This document shows positions 17,831-26,013 of a DNA stretch of 64,000 nt, in pieces. The notes below the pieces were generated by a model. That model was not told the origin of the DNA and did no database searches. It was given only the letters and a program-made list of their open reading frames with translations. The stretch is from Kibdelosporangium banguiense (lineage in GTDB: Bacteria > Actinomycetota > Actinomycetes > Mycobacteriales > Pseudonocardiaceae): NCBI RefSeq assembly GCF_017876405.1, contig NZ_JAGINW010000001.1, positions 8,631,203-8,695,202 on the forward strand, given 5' to 3'. The first letter of the stretch is position 1. Each line of letters begins with the position of its first letter. Both the position numbers and the translations under genes were made by a program.

Positions 17831-18505
17831 TCAGGAGGCGAAGAGGCGTACCGGCCACAGGGCGTGTTGCCCGGCGGTGATGTCGAGTAGTTGCGCGGAG
17901 GTGGCGGGCAGAACGGTGGTGCCTTCGGCTGCCACGCGGTCGGCTGCTCGTGCGGCACGGTCGGCGACCTGGTCGAGGTCGTCGGCGAGCCGGGCGAGGA
18001 CGGCGGTGGCGTCGAAGGGATCGAGGCTCAGCAGTCGTACGGCCGCGGCGGCTGGGCCGCTGATGCTCTCGTACGCGGCGGCGTACGCGGCGTCCAGAGG
18101 CGTCAGGCAGGCCGCGTGGGCGGCCAGGCCCAGCACCACAGGCTGGTGAACGCCCTGCGGACGGTCGCGGGCGAGCTGGTCGAGTTCCGGTGCTGGCCAC
18201 ACGGCGCGTGCGGCGCGCATCATCTGCCGTCCCAGTTTCCGGGCGATGTCGCGCAGCGCCGGGACAGGGGTCCGGGCGTCGGCGGCCTCGTCCAGTGCCA
18301 GCGGGTCGTATCCGGCAGCCGCCGCGGCGGCCAGCGCCGCGGCGACCAGACCCGTGGTGTGCAGTCGCCCCTGGCAGCAGGCCCGCAGACTGTGCGCGTC
18401 ACGGATCGCTCCGCGGGCGACAGCGGCTTCCACTCCGCCGGAGTGCGCGTGTCCTCCGGCGGGGAAGCGGCCGTCGGCCAGGATGAGCAGGGCTGCGCGG
18501 CTCAT
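17831..18505 (-). CDS. ureF: Urease accessory protein UreF
   Basis: A 224-residue helical protein that forms the UreD-UreF-UreG complex and gates nickel transfer. The N-terminal LLILADGRFPAGGHAHSGGVE is the family signature, and the rest is Ala-rich helices. The start at 18505 is 3 bp after the ureC stop, indicating translational coupling. The C-terminus is followed by 37 bp before ureG. Confidence 0.92.
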   Translation of the reverse strand: MSRAALLILADGRFPAGGHAHSGGVEAAVARGAIRDAHSLRACCQGRLHTTGLVAAALAAAAAAGYDPLALDEAADARTPVPALRDIARKLGRQMMRAARAVWPAPELDQLARDRPQGVHQPVVLGLAAHAACLTPLDAAYAAAYESISGPAAAAVRLLSLDPFDATAVLARLADDLDQVADRAARAADRVAAEGTTVLPATSAQLLDITAGQHALWPVRLFAS

Positions 18506-18508
18506 CGG

Positions 18509-20335
18509 TCAGAACAGGAAGTACCGCTGGGCCATCGGCAGCTCGTCGACGACGGGCTCCAGGTTCACCGGCCCCTGCTCCACCAAGGTCTTCGTGTCCG
18601 ATGTTGTGGTTCCGCCGATAGTCACCTTGTAGGTGTTGGGGTTGACCTTGACGACGGGCGTGAGGTTGTTCTCCCGCATGTCGCTCTTGCTCAGGCCCCG
18701 GGTGTCGGTGATGGCGTGGAACTTCTTGCCGACGCCCAGCCGGTCGGCAAGCCCGTTGTCCAGGGCCCGCTGCGAGACGAAGTTGAACGAGTTCGCCGCG
18801 GGAGCCCGGCCCTGTGCTCCCCAGACCGCACGGGGCAGGATCGGCTGCGGCGTGGGAATCGACGCGTTGGCGTCGCCCACCTGGGCGTAGGCGATCTGGC
18901 CACCCTTGACGACCAGGTGCGGTTTGACGCCGAAGAACTTCGGCTCCCACAGCACCAGATCGGCGAGTTTGCCGGCCTCGACCGAGCCGACCACGTGGTC
19001 GATGCCCTGGGCGATCGCGGGATTGATGGTGTACTTCGCGACGTAGCGGCGGGCGCGGTGGTTGTCCGAGTCGTTGTCTCCAGGCAGGGGTCCGTATCGG
19101 TTTTTCATCACGTGCGCGGTCTGCCAGGTACGCATGATCATCTCACCGATGCGGCCCATGGCCTGGGCGTCGGAGGACATCATGGAGATCGCGCCCAGAT
19201 CGTGCAGCTCATCCTCGGCCGCCATGGTGGAAGGGCGGATCCGTGAGTCGGCGAAGGCCACGTCCGCCGGGATCTCCGGGTTGAGGTGGTGGCAGACCAT
19301 CATCATGTCCATGTGTTCGGTGACGGTGTTGAGCGTGAAGGGACGGGTCGGGCTGGTCGAAGCGGGGAGGACGTTGCTCTGACCCACCATGGTGATCATG
19401 TCAGGGGCATGGCCACCGCCCGCGCCCTCGATGTGGAAGACGTGCAGGCAACGCCCGGCGATGGCCTCTCTCGTGCTCTCGACGAACCCGGCCTCGTTCA
19501 GCGAGTCCGCATGCAGGGCGAGCTGCACGCCGGTGTCGTCGCAGACCTGTAGACAGGCGTCGAGGACCGCGGGAGTGGCTCCCCAGTCCTCGTGGATCTT
19601 GAAGCCCACGACACCTGCGTCCACCTGGTTGTACAGCGAGGCCTCAGACACGGTGCTGCCCTTGCCGAGCAGACCGATGTTGACGGGGAACTCGTCCAGC
19701 GCCTCGAAGAGCCGGGCGAGGTGCCACGCCCCGGGCGTGACGGTGGTGGCGGTGGACCCCTCGGCCGGACCGGTTCCGCCGCCGATCAGCGTGGTCACCC
19801 CAGCCGCGAGGGCCTCCCGGATCTGCTCCGGACAGATGAAGTGCACGTGCGTGTCCACACCGCCGGCGGTGAGGATGCGGCCCTTGCCCGAGATGACCTC
19901 GGTCTCCGGGCCGATCACGATATTCTCGGGGCGCTTGTCGTTCCAGTGCGACGGGTCCATCGTCTCGGGGTTGTATGCCTTGCCCAGTGCCTGGATCTTG
20001 CCGTCGCGCAGGCCCACGTCCGCCTTGACCACACCCCAGTGATCCAGCACCACCGCGCCGGTGATGACAGTGTCCGCGGGCCTGCGCGTTTCCTGAGGGC
20101 CGGGATCGCGGGGGATGCTGGACTGGCCCATCGACTCACGGATCACCTTGCCGCCGCCGAAGACGACCTCGTTCCCGCTGCGTCCGGGCCCGCCGGCCCA
20201 GTCCTCGGTGATCTGGATGGACAAGGCGGTGTCGGCGAGCCGGATCCGGTCGCCCACCGTCGGCCCGAACAACTCGATGTACTCGTAGCGTTCCAGTGGA
20301 TTCCGGTACGGGGGGTCGTTCCATGCCTTAAGCAT
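18509..20335 (-). CDS. ureC: Urease alpha subunit UreC
   Basis: The 608-residue catalytic subunit that hydrolyses urea to ammonia and carbamate. Visible active-site residues are the Ni-binding HVHFICP, the carbamylated Lys in VGFKIHEDWG, the His residues in LALHADSLNE and FHIEGAGGGHAPD, the flap Cys/His in MVCHHLNP, and the Asp in MMSSDAQAMGR. It is ~40 residues longer than the usual 567-573, through insertions around residues 90-105 and 140-155. The start MLKAWNDPPY at 20335 overlaps the end of ureAB by 8 bp. All catalytic ligands are present, so the enzyme should be active. Confidence 0.97.
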   Translation of the reverse strand: MLKAWNDPPYRNPLERYEYIELFGPTVGDRIRLADTALSIQITEDWAGGPGRSGNEVVFGGGKVIRESMGQSSIPRDPGPQETRRPADTVITGAVVLDHWGVVKADVGLRDGKIQALGKAYNPETMDPSHWNDKRPENIVIGPETEVISGKGRILTAGGVDTHVHFICPEQIREALAAGVTTLIGGGTGPAEGSTATTVTPGAWHLARLFEALDEFPVNIGLLGKGSTVSEASLYNQVDAGVVGFKIHEDWGATPAVLDACLQVCDDTGVQLALHADSLNEAGFVESTREAIAGRCLHVFHIEGAGGGHAPDMITMVGQSNVLPASTSPTRPFTLNTVTEHMDMMMVCHHLNPEIPADVAFADSRIRPSTMAAEDELHDLGAISMMSSDAQAMGRIGEMIMRTWQTAHVMKNRYGPLPGDNDSDNHRARRYVAKYTINPAIAQGIDHVVGSVEAGKLADLVLWEPKFFGVKPHLVVKGGQIAYAQVGDANASIPTPQPILPRAVWGAQGRAPAANSFNFVSQRALDNGLADRLGVGKKFHAITDTRGLSKSDMRENNLTPVVKVNPNTYKVTIGGTTTSDTKTLVEQGPVNLEPVVDELPMAQRYFLF

Positions 20336-20966
20336 CGAGAGGTCCTCCCACTTCCTTGCGCAGGCCGCGCACAACACGATCGCCCGCGATGGGCACCAGC
20401 TCGACGTCCTCGGTTCCGGGGTGGGGCTCGAAACGCTTGGAGGTCCCGGCCGCCACGTTCAGCCGCTTGCCGTAGGCCGCCTTGCGATCGAATTCCAGGC
20501 CAGGGTTGGCCTCGAAAAAGTGGTAGTGCGAACCCACCTGGATCGGGCGGTCTGCGGTGTTGCGGACACTCACCGTCGTCACCTCCAGCCCCTCATTGAA
20601 TGGAATAGGTCCCGCGTCGGCGGGGTCCACCTTCCCCGGATGCACCAGCGGCGGCTCCTTCGGCTCCTTGATGGGTTTGTCAATCGTCACCAGCTTCGTG
20701 CCATCCGGGAAGGTCGCCTCCACCTGGACGTTCTCGATCATCTCCGGGACGCCGTCCATCAGCTCCTCACGGCGTAGCAGCTTGCGACCAGAGCACATTA
20801 TGTCCTTCACGGGCTGCCCCGCCCGGGCCTCTTCGAAGATGTGCACCGTCAGCAGCGCCACCGCTTCTGGGTAGTTCAGCTTCAGGCCACGTTCCCGGCG
20901 CCGCCGGGCGACGTCCGCCGCCACATGGATGAGCAGGCGCTCCTGCTCATGGGGAGTCAGATGCAT
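20328..20966 (-). CDS. ureAB: Fused urease gamma-beta subunit (UreA-UreB)
   Basis: A 212-residue fusion. Residues ~1-100 are the gamma subunit (MHLTPHEQERLLIHVAADV, then LNYPEAVALLTVHIFEEARAG). Residues ~101-212 are the beta subunit (NEGLEVTTVSVRNTADRPIQ, then VGSHYHFFEANPGLEFDR). Fusion of the two small subunits is also known from Helicobacter and some actinobacteria. The ATG at 20966 has an AAGGA site upstream and overlaps the preceding small gene by 10 bp. The operon order is ureAB-C-F-G-D. No ureE gene is present in or beside the operon. Confidence 0.95.
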   Translation of the reverse strand: MHLTPHEQERLLIHVAADVARRRRERGLKLNYPEAVALLTVHIFEEARAGQPVKDIMCSGRKLLRREELMDGVPEMIENVQVEATFPDGTKLVTIDKPIKEPKEPPLVHPGKVDPADAGPIPFNEGLEVTTVSVRNTADRPIQVGSHYHFFEANPGLEFDRKAAYGKRLNVAAGTSKRFEPHPGTEDVELVPIAGDRVVRGLRKEVGGPLDA

Positions 20967-21343
20967 GTCGTCCTTCTTCCTTGACTCGGAGCACGCCCCC
21001 TCGACGGCGACGGACCGGCGCCATCCGGGGCGCCCTGTGCCATACGCCGCCCGCCTGCGGTCACCACAACCCCGAACCTGAATTTGTTCGGCAGCCCCTC
21101 CTCGGGGATTCGGGCCACCCGCCGATCAGTGTCGATGTGATCGAGTACGTTGTTCACCTCGGTTGCGGCCGACCTCCGCGCGGTATTCACCGCGACGATG
21201 TCCAGACCTGTCAGCCACAGATCCAGGTCCGCCGGCACGTGCGGTCCGACCACCGGGAGATCGGAAAGACCCGCCGCGAGTTCGGCCCGCATCACCAGCA
21301 CCGGCACCCGCAGGGACCCGGTAGATGGCGGTTGTGTCGCCAT
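20957..21343 (-). CDS. Hypothetical protein translationally coupled to ureAB
   Basis: A 128-residue frame with strong G/C third-position bias that overlaps the ureAB start by 10 bp. The middle part is protein-like and mixed alpha/beta (VPVLVMRAELAAGLSDLPVV, LDLWLTGLDIVAVNTARRSA), and the C-terminus is Arg/Ser-rich and probably disordered. No family is recognised. It may be the first gene of the urease operon. The ATG at 21343 (MATQPPSTG) is a guess, and longer starts exist up to 21535. Confidence 0.45.
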   Translation of the reverse strand: MATQPPSTGSLRVPVLVMRAELAAGLSDLPVVGPHVPADLDLWLTGLDIVAVNTARRSAATEVNNVLDHIDTDRRVARIPEEGLPNKFRFGVVVTAGGRRMAQGAPDGAGPSPSRGRAPSQGRRTTCI

Positions 21344-21946
21344 TTCGGGCTGCGCCCCAATCGGAGACCGCGTCAGGCTCCTCGCACCGAATCTGTCCGC
21401 CGAGCCGTCCCTTATACGATCGTCCACAATGCACACCTCGCCGTCGACAACCGGCCTGCGGCGTCGTGAAATTATGGCGTTGACCAGGCAAGTAGCTGGA
21501 CTAGCCGCCATGCGCCACGTATTCATGCGTATCATGGGATGTTTCGGTAACGTCGCTATCTTTGCCGGTTTCTCACCTACTGGCTATCCTTCCCGCCAAT
21601 TGGGCGATCTGGCCAGGCGGGCAACATCAAAATGATGATCGTCGAGGTTGCCTCAAGGTCATTAGGGGGGAGACAGGAGTTTGTATCGAGATCTTTGAGG
21701 CGGGCCGGTCAGGCATTCATTGAACTGATTGGGCTGACGTTGTTGATATATGACCGTGCCCTTCGGCAGGTTGACCATCACGTCGTTTGTGATCGACTGG
21801 CAACGTTCATCTTGTGAGGGAGTTTGCGAATCTTTGAGACGGCGGCGAAGTGGCGTTGCATTTGGGCCGGGCGCGGTGGTCCGACAAGCTCGGCGGCACT
21901 GAACCGCGAGCAGCGGACCTGGCACTCGAACGGGGAAAGGAGGCAG
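21344..21946. other. Non-coding or degenerate stretch upstream of the urease operon
   Basis: About 600 bp of lower G+C than its surroundings, with no convincing gene on either strand. Open frames here are short and lack codon bias. It probably contains the urease operon promoter at its left end and decayed DNA at the right. No terminal repeats or transposase motifs were seen. Confidence 0.5.
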
Positions 21947-22129
21947 TCACGGCAGCCACATCCACCGCACGGGAACCGTCGCGACCTGTCCCGGCTGTGC
22001 CCCGACGAGCTCGCCGGTCTTGTCGACTACGAACGCGATGGTCCCGGTGACCGTCGGGATACCGCCGTCGCGGCCGAGGCACTGGCCCACCTTCGTGATC
22101 GTGAGCAGGGATGTCCACCCGGCGAATAC
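21947..22129 (-). pseudogene. Fragment of an unrecognised protein (C-terminal ~55 residues)
   Basis: The frame reads ITKVGQCLGRDGGIPTVTG, then TIAFVVDKTGELVGAQPGQV, and ends VRWMWLP. It has strongly biased third positions unlike the flanking DNA. There is no ATG, and GTG occurs only at VGQC, so the 5' part seems lost. It is beta-rich. I cannot name the family. It is too short to be found by length filters alone. Confidence 0.35.
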
Positions 22130-22306
22130 TCAACAGGCACAACAAGATGTCGACCTCGGCGCGCTCCGTGTAGGAACGCCGTAGGACGGGTCCGCCAGCA
22201 CAGTTCGGTCCCGCCAGTGCGGAGCACCAGACGATCACCATCACCACTCGGACAACTACGACCGTGACGACCAAGATCACTATGAATCGGAATGGAGTGT
22301 AAGTCG

Positions 22307-22552
22307 ATGTTCGGGCCTGGCCAGACGTTGACGACAGAGTTCGAAGCCGGCGATCAACGGCAGAAGGCGGTGTTCCAGGTCCTGGCCGGCGGTCGAGCCA
22401 TCTCAGGGGAACGACGGCCCGACACCTGGTATATCGATGTGCAGTTCCTGCTATGGCTCTTGCACCGCATCCAGGCCGGTGACACGACCGCCGAGCAGGC
22501 GTGTGCGAACCTGGCGGAAACGACCCGGACCGAACTCGTATGGCGCTGGTAG
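22307..22552 (+). CDS. Small hypothetical protein (81 aa)
   Basis: Starts MFGPGQTLTTEFEAGDQRQK and continues with WYIDVQFLLWLLHRIQAGDT and a C-terminal Trp-rich end (LVWRW). It has GGAG about ten bases before the ATG and reasonable codon bias. No known motif is present; hydrophobic residues in the middle are amphipathic rather than a membrane span. It stands alone in a degenerate stretch, so its status is uncertain. Confidence 0.4.
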   Translation: MFGPGQTLTTEFEAGDQRQKAVFQVLAGGRAISGERRPDTWYIDVQFLLWLLHRIQAGDTTAEQACANLAETTRTELVWRW

Positions 22553-22878
22553 TGAATGTTCGGCAGCTGCCAGCGACGTCGACAGGACAGTGATGGCTGA
22601 GCCCGTCTGCTCGGCGCCGACACCGAGGACTGCCCACCCGAACATGCACCCATGTGCCCTACACCTGGCCATTCTGGTGGTATGAGAGGGGGCCAGACGC
22701 CTCCGCATCCACCTTGGCGTCGGTCTGTTGTGGACTGAGACGCTACGGGATTCCTCGAGGGCGGCGACAGGTTCGACACCTGGGTCGCCCGGCGATGTCT
22801 TCCGCCACGGTCCGTGACCAACGTGGCTGCTTGTAGCAGCGAACTCACATGTGCCCGGTGATCCGGTACCGTAGTCAC
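22553..22878. other. 326-bp gap without a convincing gene
   Basis: No codon-biased frame or repeat was seen. A 27-bp hairpin at about 22762-22788 mimics a tRNA T-arm but has no matching acceptor or anticodon arms. The promoter of the following two-gene unit should lie at its right end. Confidence 0.4.
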
Positions 22879-23076
22879 ATGCCCGACCCGCGCAACACCG
22901 GCATGGATAGCCCGGAGGCCATCGACGGCATGGCCGAGCAGCGGCGCACGGCCGCGCTCGCGTTGCTGGAGCGGCGTTTCGGGCAGCCGCCCGCGTGGGC
23001 ACTCGATGACGTCTACCGCGACCATTACGGCGTGGAGAACCCCTTCCCGCCGCCGAGGACTGCTGACGCTGGTTGA
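22879..23076 (+). CDS. Putative antitoxin-like small protein (65 aa)
   Basis: A short protein with a charged N-terminal half and an amphipathic helix (AIDGMAEQRRTAALALLERRFG), then a basic-acidic tail ending NPFPPPRTADAG. It lacks a recognisable ribbon-helix-helix or AbrB motif. Its stop codon overlaps the ATG of a PIN-like gene (TGATG), the usual arrangement of a toxin-antitoxin pair, which is the only reason for the antitoxin label. Confidence 0.5.
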   Translation: MPDPRNTGMDSPEAIDGMAEQRRTAALALLERRFGQPPAWALDDVYRDHYGVENPFPPPRTADAG

Positions 23077-23501
23077 TGCACGCCACCGGCTGGATTCTCG
23101 ACACTCCCGCCATCACCTTCTTCGCCCATGCCGATCCGTATGCGCAGGCGGTGGTGTGGGCAGCGGTGGAGCAGGGCGCGACCTTGCTGGTGCCGTCCAC
23201 CGCCCTGGCTCTCGCGTGTGCGACAGCTCCGTCCTCGGTGCACGACGCGATCGGTGTGCTGCTTGATCTGCCGGTCACGGTGATCGACCCGCTGGACCGC
23301 AGTCGCGCGAGCGACGTCGGTGTGCTCCTCGCCGAGGCGGACGAGCCCGACGAAGCCCTGACCGACTGGACCGCCCTGGCCGTCGCCCATGTCGTGGCGG
23401 CGTGCCGGGTCCGCGGCTGGGCGGCGATCACCGATGGCACGGCCCGAGTGCACGCGCTGGATCCCCGCATCGAGGTCAAACTGCTTCGGCGCCGGTCATA
23501 G
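23076..23501 (+). CDS. PIN-domain-like protein (possible VapC-type toxin)
   Basis: A 141-residue protein. The N-terminal WILDTPAITFFAHAD supplies the first PIN aspartate. The C-terminal part has LTDWTALAVAHVVAACRVRG followed by WAAITDGTARVHALDP, with the acidic residues and hydrophobic spacing of PIN-family ribonucleases. A central acidic residue near E50-D60 is harder to assign. It is coupled by overlap to a 65-residue gene. VapC-like proteins cut tRNA or rRNA, and here the role is inferred from fold-like features only. Confidence 0.5.
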   Translation: MHATGWILDTPAITFFAHADPYAQAVVWAAVEQGATLLVPSTALALACATAPSSVHDAIGVLLDLPVTVIDPLDRSRASDVGVLLAEADEPDEALTDWTALAVAHVVAACRVRGWAAITDGTARVHALDPRIEVKLLRRRS

Positions 23502-23584
23502 ACCGCCGGGGCGAGCGCAGAGCCTGCACACACACCGCGCAAACCGATCGAGCGAGCCAGATAATGTGACCTTATGACTCGTGC

Positions 23585-23746
23585 TGAATCGGTCACTGAC
23601 ACTTTTTTCTGCGCGACGGATGACACTTTCTTCGCGCGTCCCAGGTATGACGCGCAGCCTGTTTGTCCCGGCAAACGCAGCAAAGTGTCAGTACTCGCGC
23701 AGCGAAGTGTCAGCGGTCGCGCAAGGAAGTGTCAGTGACCGATTCA
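23585..23746. repeat. MITE-like element with perfect 20-bp terminal inverted repeats
   Basis: A 162-bp element bounded by TGAATCGGTCACTGACACTT and its exact reverse complement. The right end has three copies of AAGTGTCAG spaced 22 bp apart (23683, 23705, 23727) and the left end two inverted copies (23596 and 23620). TG...CA ends with arrays of a short internal repeat are the end structure of IS21-family elements, so this may be both ends of a deleted element or a MITE mobilised by one. There is no coding capacity and no clear target duplication. It lies against a LAL gene remnant. Confidence 0.75.
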
Positions 23747-23756
23747 GATACGCCGG

Positions 23757-24176
23757 TTACAGCCTTGACCTGCGACGATGTCCCAGGGCGCCCGGTGAAC
23801 TGCTTCTTCCCGAGTGCGTCACGGACGCCCTGTTCGCAGTGCGCTCGCAGCTGTCCAGCACCAGCAGCACCTGTTGTCCGCCAGCAGGTCCAGAGCAGGC
23901 CGCCGTCCCTGCTGATCGTGGATACCCCCACGACGTCGGCGAGCGTTTGGGCCAGCAGCCTGTCCTCGGTGAGCGCGGCCAATTCGAGCAGCCGCACCCC
24001 CGTCCGGGAAAGGCCTCGTGTGTCTGGGCGGCCACCCGCAACGCCAGCCGGGTCTTGCCCACCCCGGCCACCCCGGTCAATGTGACCAGCCGGGCCCGCC
24101 GCACCAGCCGCACGGCGCGGGCGATCTCGCGTCGGCGACCCACGAAACTCGTCACCGCGCCCGGCAGATTGCCCAC
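23757..24176 (-). pseudogene. LAL regulator remnant, N-terminal ATPase part
   Basis: Reads GNLPGAVTSFVGRRREIARA, then the Walker A TLTGVAGVGKTRLALRVAA, and, after a frameshift, LLELAALTEDRLLAQTLADV, then back to QQVLLVLDSCE. This is the start of an NB-ARC/AAA-type LuxR-family (LAL) regulator with at least two frameshifts. It has no TPR part and no LuxR domain, and breaks off next to the MITE-like element. It is not functional. Confidence 0.8.
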
Positions 24177-24850
24177 CAGCCGACCCGGCCCGGGTACGCG
24201 CCGTCATGGGTTCGGTCTTTCCCATGCCAGGTGACCCAGGCGGCGAGCTGGGTGCGCGTGGTGAAGCCGAGCTTGGTCAGGATGCGTTGCACGTGGCCTT
24301 CGGCGGTGCGCTGGGCGATCACCAGCCGCGCGGCCATGTCCTTGTTGGACAGGCCTTGCGCGACCAGCTCGGCGACCTGCTGCTCCCGGCGGGTCAGCGG
24401 CGTGCTCGCTGTGCCCCTCGCGGTGGAGGCCGAGGTGACGGGCGCGGGTTTCCCTCCGAGCGCGTAGGCGACGGCTTCGTCGAGGCCGAGTTCAGCACCG
24501 CGAGCGTAGGCAGTTTCCAAGGCACGGTCGCCGAGGGCGTGGCGGGCTTGCCGCTCGCACGCCTCGTGCGGGGCGATCACGTTCTGGGTACCCATCCGGA
24601 CCTGCCCACCGATCGAGGCCCAGACCTGCTGGACCGCGCCGAGCAACATCGCCGCCCGCGCACGGTCGCCCGCCGCGGACGCGATCGAGGCCAGCAGGTC
24701 GACGACCAAAGCCATGCCCGGAAGGTCGTTGAAGGTCTTCTTGAGGCGCAACGATTCCTGCGCGTGTTTGGTCGCCTGTTCGAGGTCGCCCCGGGGGCAT
24801 CTCAGCCAGGGCGAGCGCATAAAGCGCAAAGGAATAGCCCGACTGCTCGC
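24152..24850 (-). pseudogene. LAL regulator remnant, C-terminal TPR and LuxR HTH part
   Basis: Encodes the last ~200 residues of a LAL regulator. TPR-like helices (GDLEQATKHAQESLRLKKTF) are followed by LTRREQQVAELVAQGLSNKD, the LuxR helix-turn-helix and TAEGHVQRILTKLGFTTRT. One frameshift near 24795 separates it from the preceding GYSFALYALALAEM. The ATPase part is missing. It is followed, not preceded, by an ATPase fragment, so two neighbouring LAL genes have each lost an end. Its upstream end meets an inverted response-regulator fragment. Confidence 0.8.
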
Positions 24851-24851
24851 C

Positions 24852-24962
24852 ATGGCCGTCGCCAAGCACATCAACGCGATCTTCACCAAACTCGACCTGC
24901 CACCTGACAACACCGACGACCACCGCCGCGTCCGCGCTGTACTCACCTACCTGCAGAGCTGA
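24852..24962 (+). pseudogene. Response-regulator LuxR HTH C-terminal fragment
   Basis: The last ~35 residues of a NarL/FixJ-type response regulator, in the orientation opposite to the adjoining LAL fragment: AVAKHINAIFTKLDLPPD, then DDHRRVRAVLTYLQS and stop. The receiver domain and most of the HTH are missing. The abrupt junction at about 24846-24852 marks a rearrangement breakpoint. Confidence 0.75.
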
Positions 24963-26013
24963 CCATCCAGGGCAGTTGGTCGGCGGGAACAGCAGAAAGC
25001 CGTCACCGACCGTTGGAAGTCGCGGGCCACGCGCGACACAGCTGGCTCTTCGGTGGCTGCCTGTTTCCCGGTCGAGGCGCCGGCGCGGTCGATGTCCTCC
25101 ACGACGCGAAGGTGACTCACGCCGTTGGCTCTGGTTCGACCACGCGACAAGGGAGCTCCGCGGCGGTGCGCAGTGTTCGTCCGAATCGGACGATCCCGCA
25201 GCACTCGCACGCCACCGACAGGTGGTGCGTTACTGGCTACGGCGCGGAGAACGTCGGCGATGTTGCGGTGGTAGGTGTGGGTGGCACGGTGGGTGACGAA
25301 GTCCCGCAGTGAGAACGGCCTGATAACCACCTCGCCCGCCGCAGCGACGAGAACCTGGGCAACATCGGGTGAAAGGCCTCTTCCGCGCAATCACGGGTAC
25401 AGAGATTGGACTGACCGGGTGCAGTCCCCTGGAGGTACGGGCTGGTTGGAGAAATCACACGACCGAGTTGCTCACGTGGCAGACCGACATGGCCCGGCCG
25501 AGTCTTGCAGGCAAGAGTACAGACAGTCGGTGCCGATCGCGGATAGGCATCTACTCGGCCATCGGCGCGGCGCCGCTAACGAACCAGCGCCAGCTGCTGC
25601 GGGTCTAGGACACCCAGCTCTTCCAGTCGCCCGGCTGCTCGTCGATCAACTCAGGAGCCCCGTGACCTTCGCCCCGTCCGATCTCGACACCTCGGGTCAA
25701 CACCGAGAGCTCGCAACCTCGACCACTGTCCACGCTGCGAGCGGCGACCTAACGCCAAGGGCCGCGTCATGGACACCGGCCTGTACTACGAGGAGGGCAC
25801 CCGCCGGGTGGCACGCCTCGCTGGCCACCAGCCAGGTCTACATCGACGCCAGCACCCGCGAGCAACGCAACGCCATCGCCGCCCATCGCACCACCACGAC
25901 AATCAGGTCGCTGGCCTCGGTCTTGCAGTTGCAGGACGAGCCTCGGGCCACCGGAGGGTGCAAGACCCGCAAGCTGGTGCTGCTGGTGGCCCGCCGTAAG
26001 CGCTGACCCCTGA
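24963..26013. other. 1.05-kb degenerate stretch with gene scraps
   Basis: No intact gene is recognised. Two pieces keep coding-like third-position bias. On the minus strand around 25240-25390 the frame reads EVVIRPFSLRDFVTHRATH. On the plus strand around 25840-26006 it reads VYIDASTREQRNAIAAHR and ends LVLLVARRKR. Neither has a start or a family I can name. With the LAL and response-regulator fragments to the left, this looks like a zone of gene decay. Confidence 0.5.

Noticed and set aside
18159..20599. Plus-strand frames opposite ureC and ureF
   Set aside because: Antisense shadows; the minus-strand urease genes carry all active-site motifs.
22762..22788. tRNA-like T-arm (AGGTTCGACACCT within a longer hairpin)
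   Set aside because: The T-loop-like TTCGACA is present, but no matching acceptor stem, anticodon arm or D-arm could be placed 60-90 bases upstream on this strand.
23596..23735. CRISPR or regulator-binding array from spaced AAGTGTCAG repeats
   Set aside because: Copies at the two ends are in opposite orientation and bounded by perfect terminal repeats, which fits a transposon end structure better than a CRISPR array.
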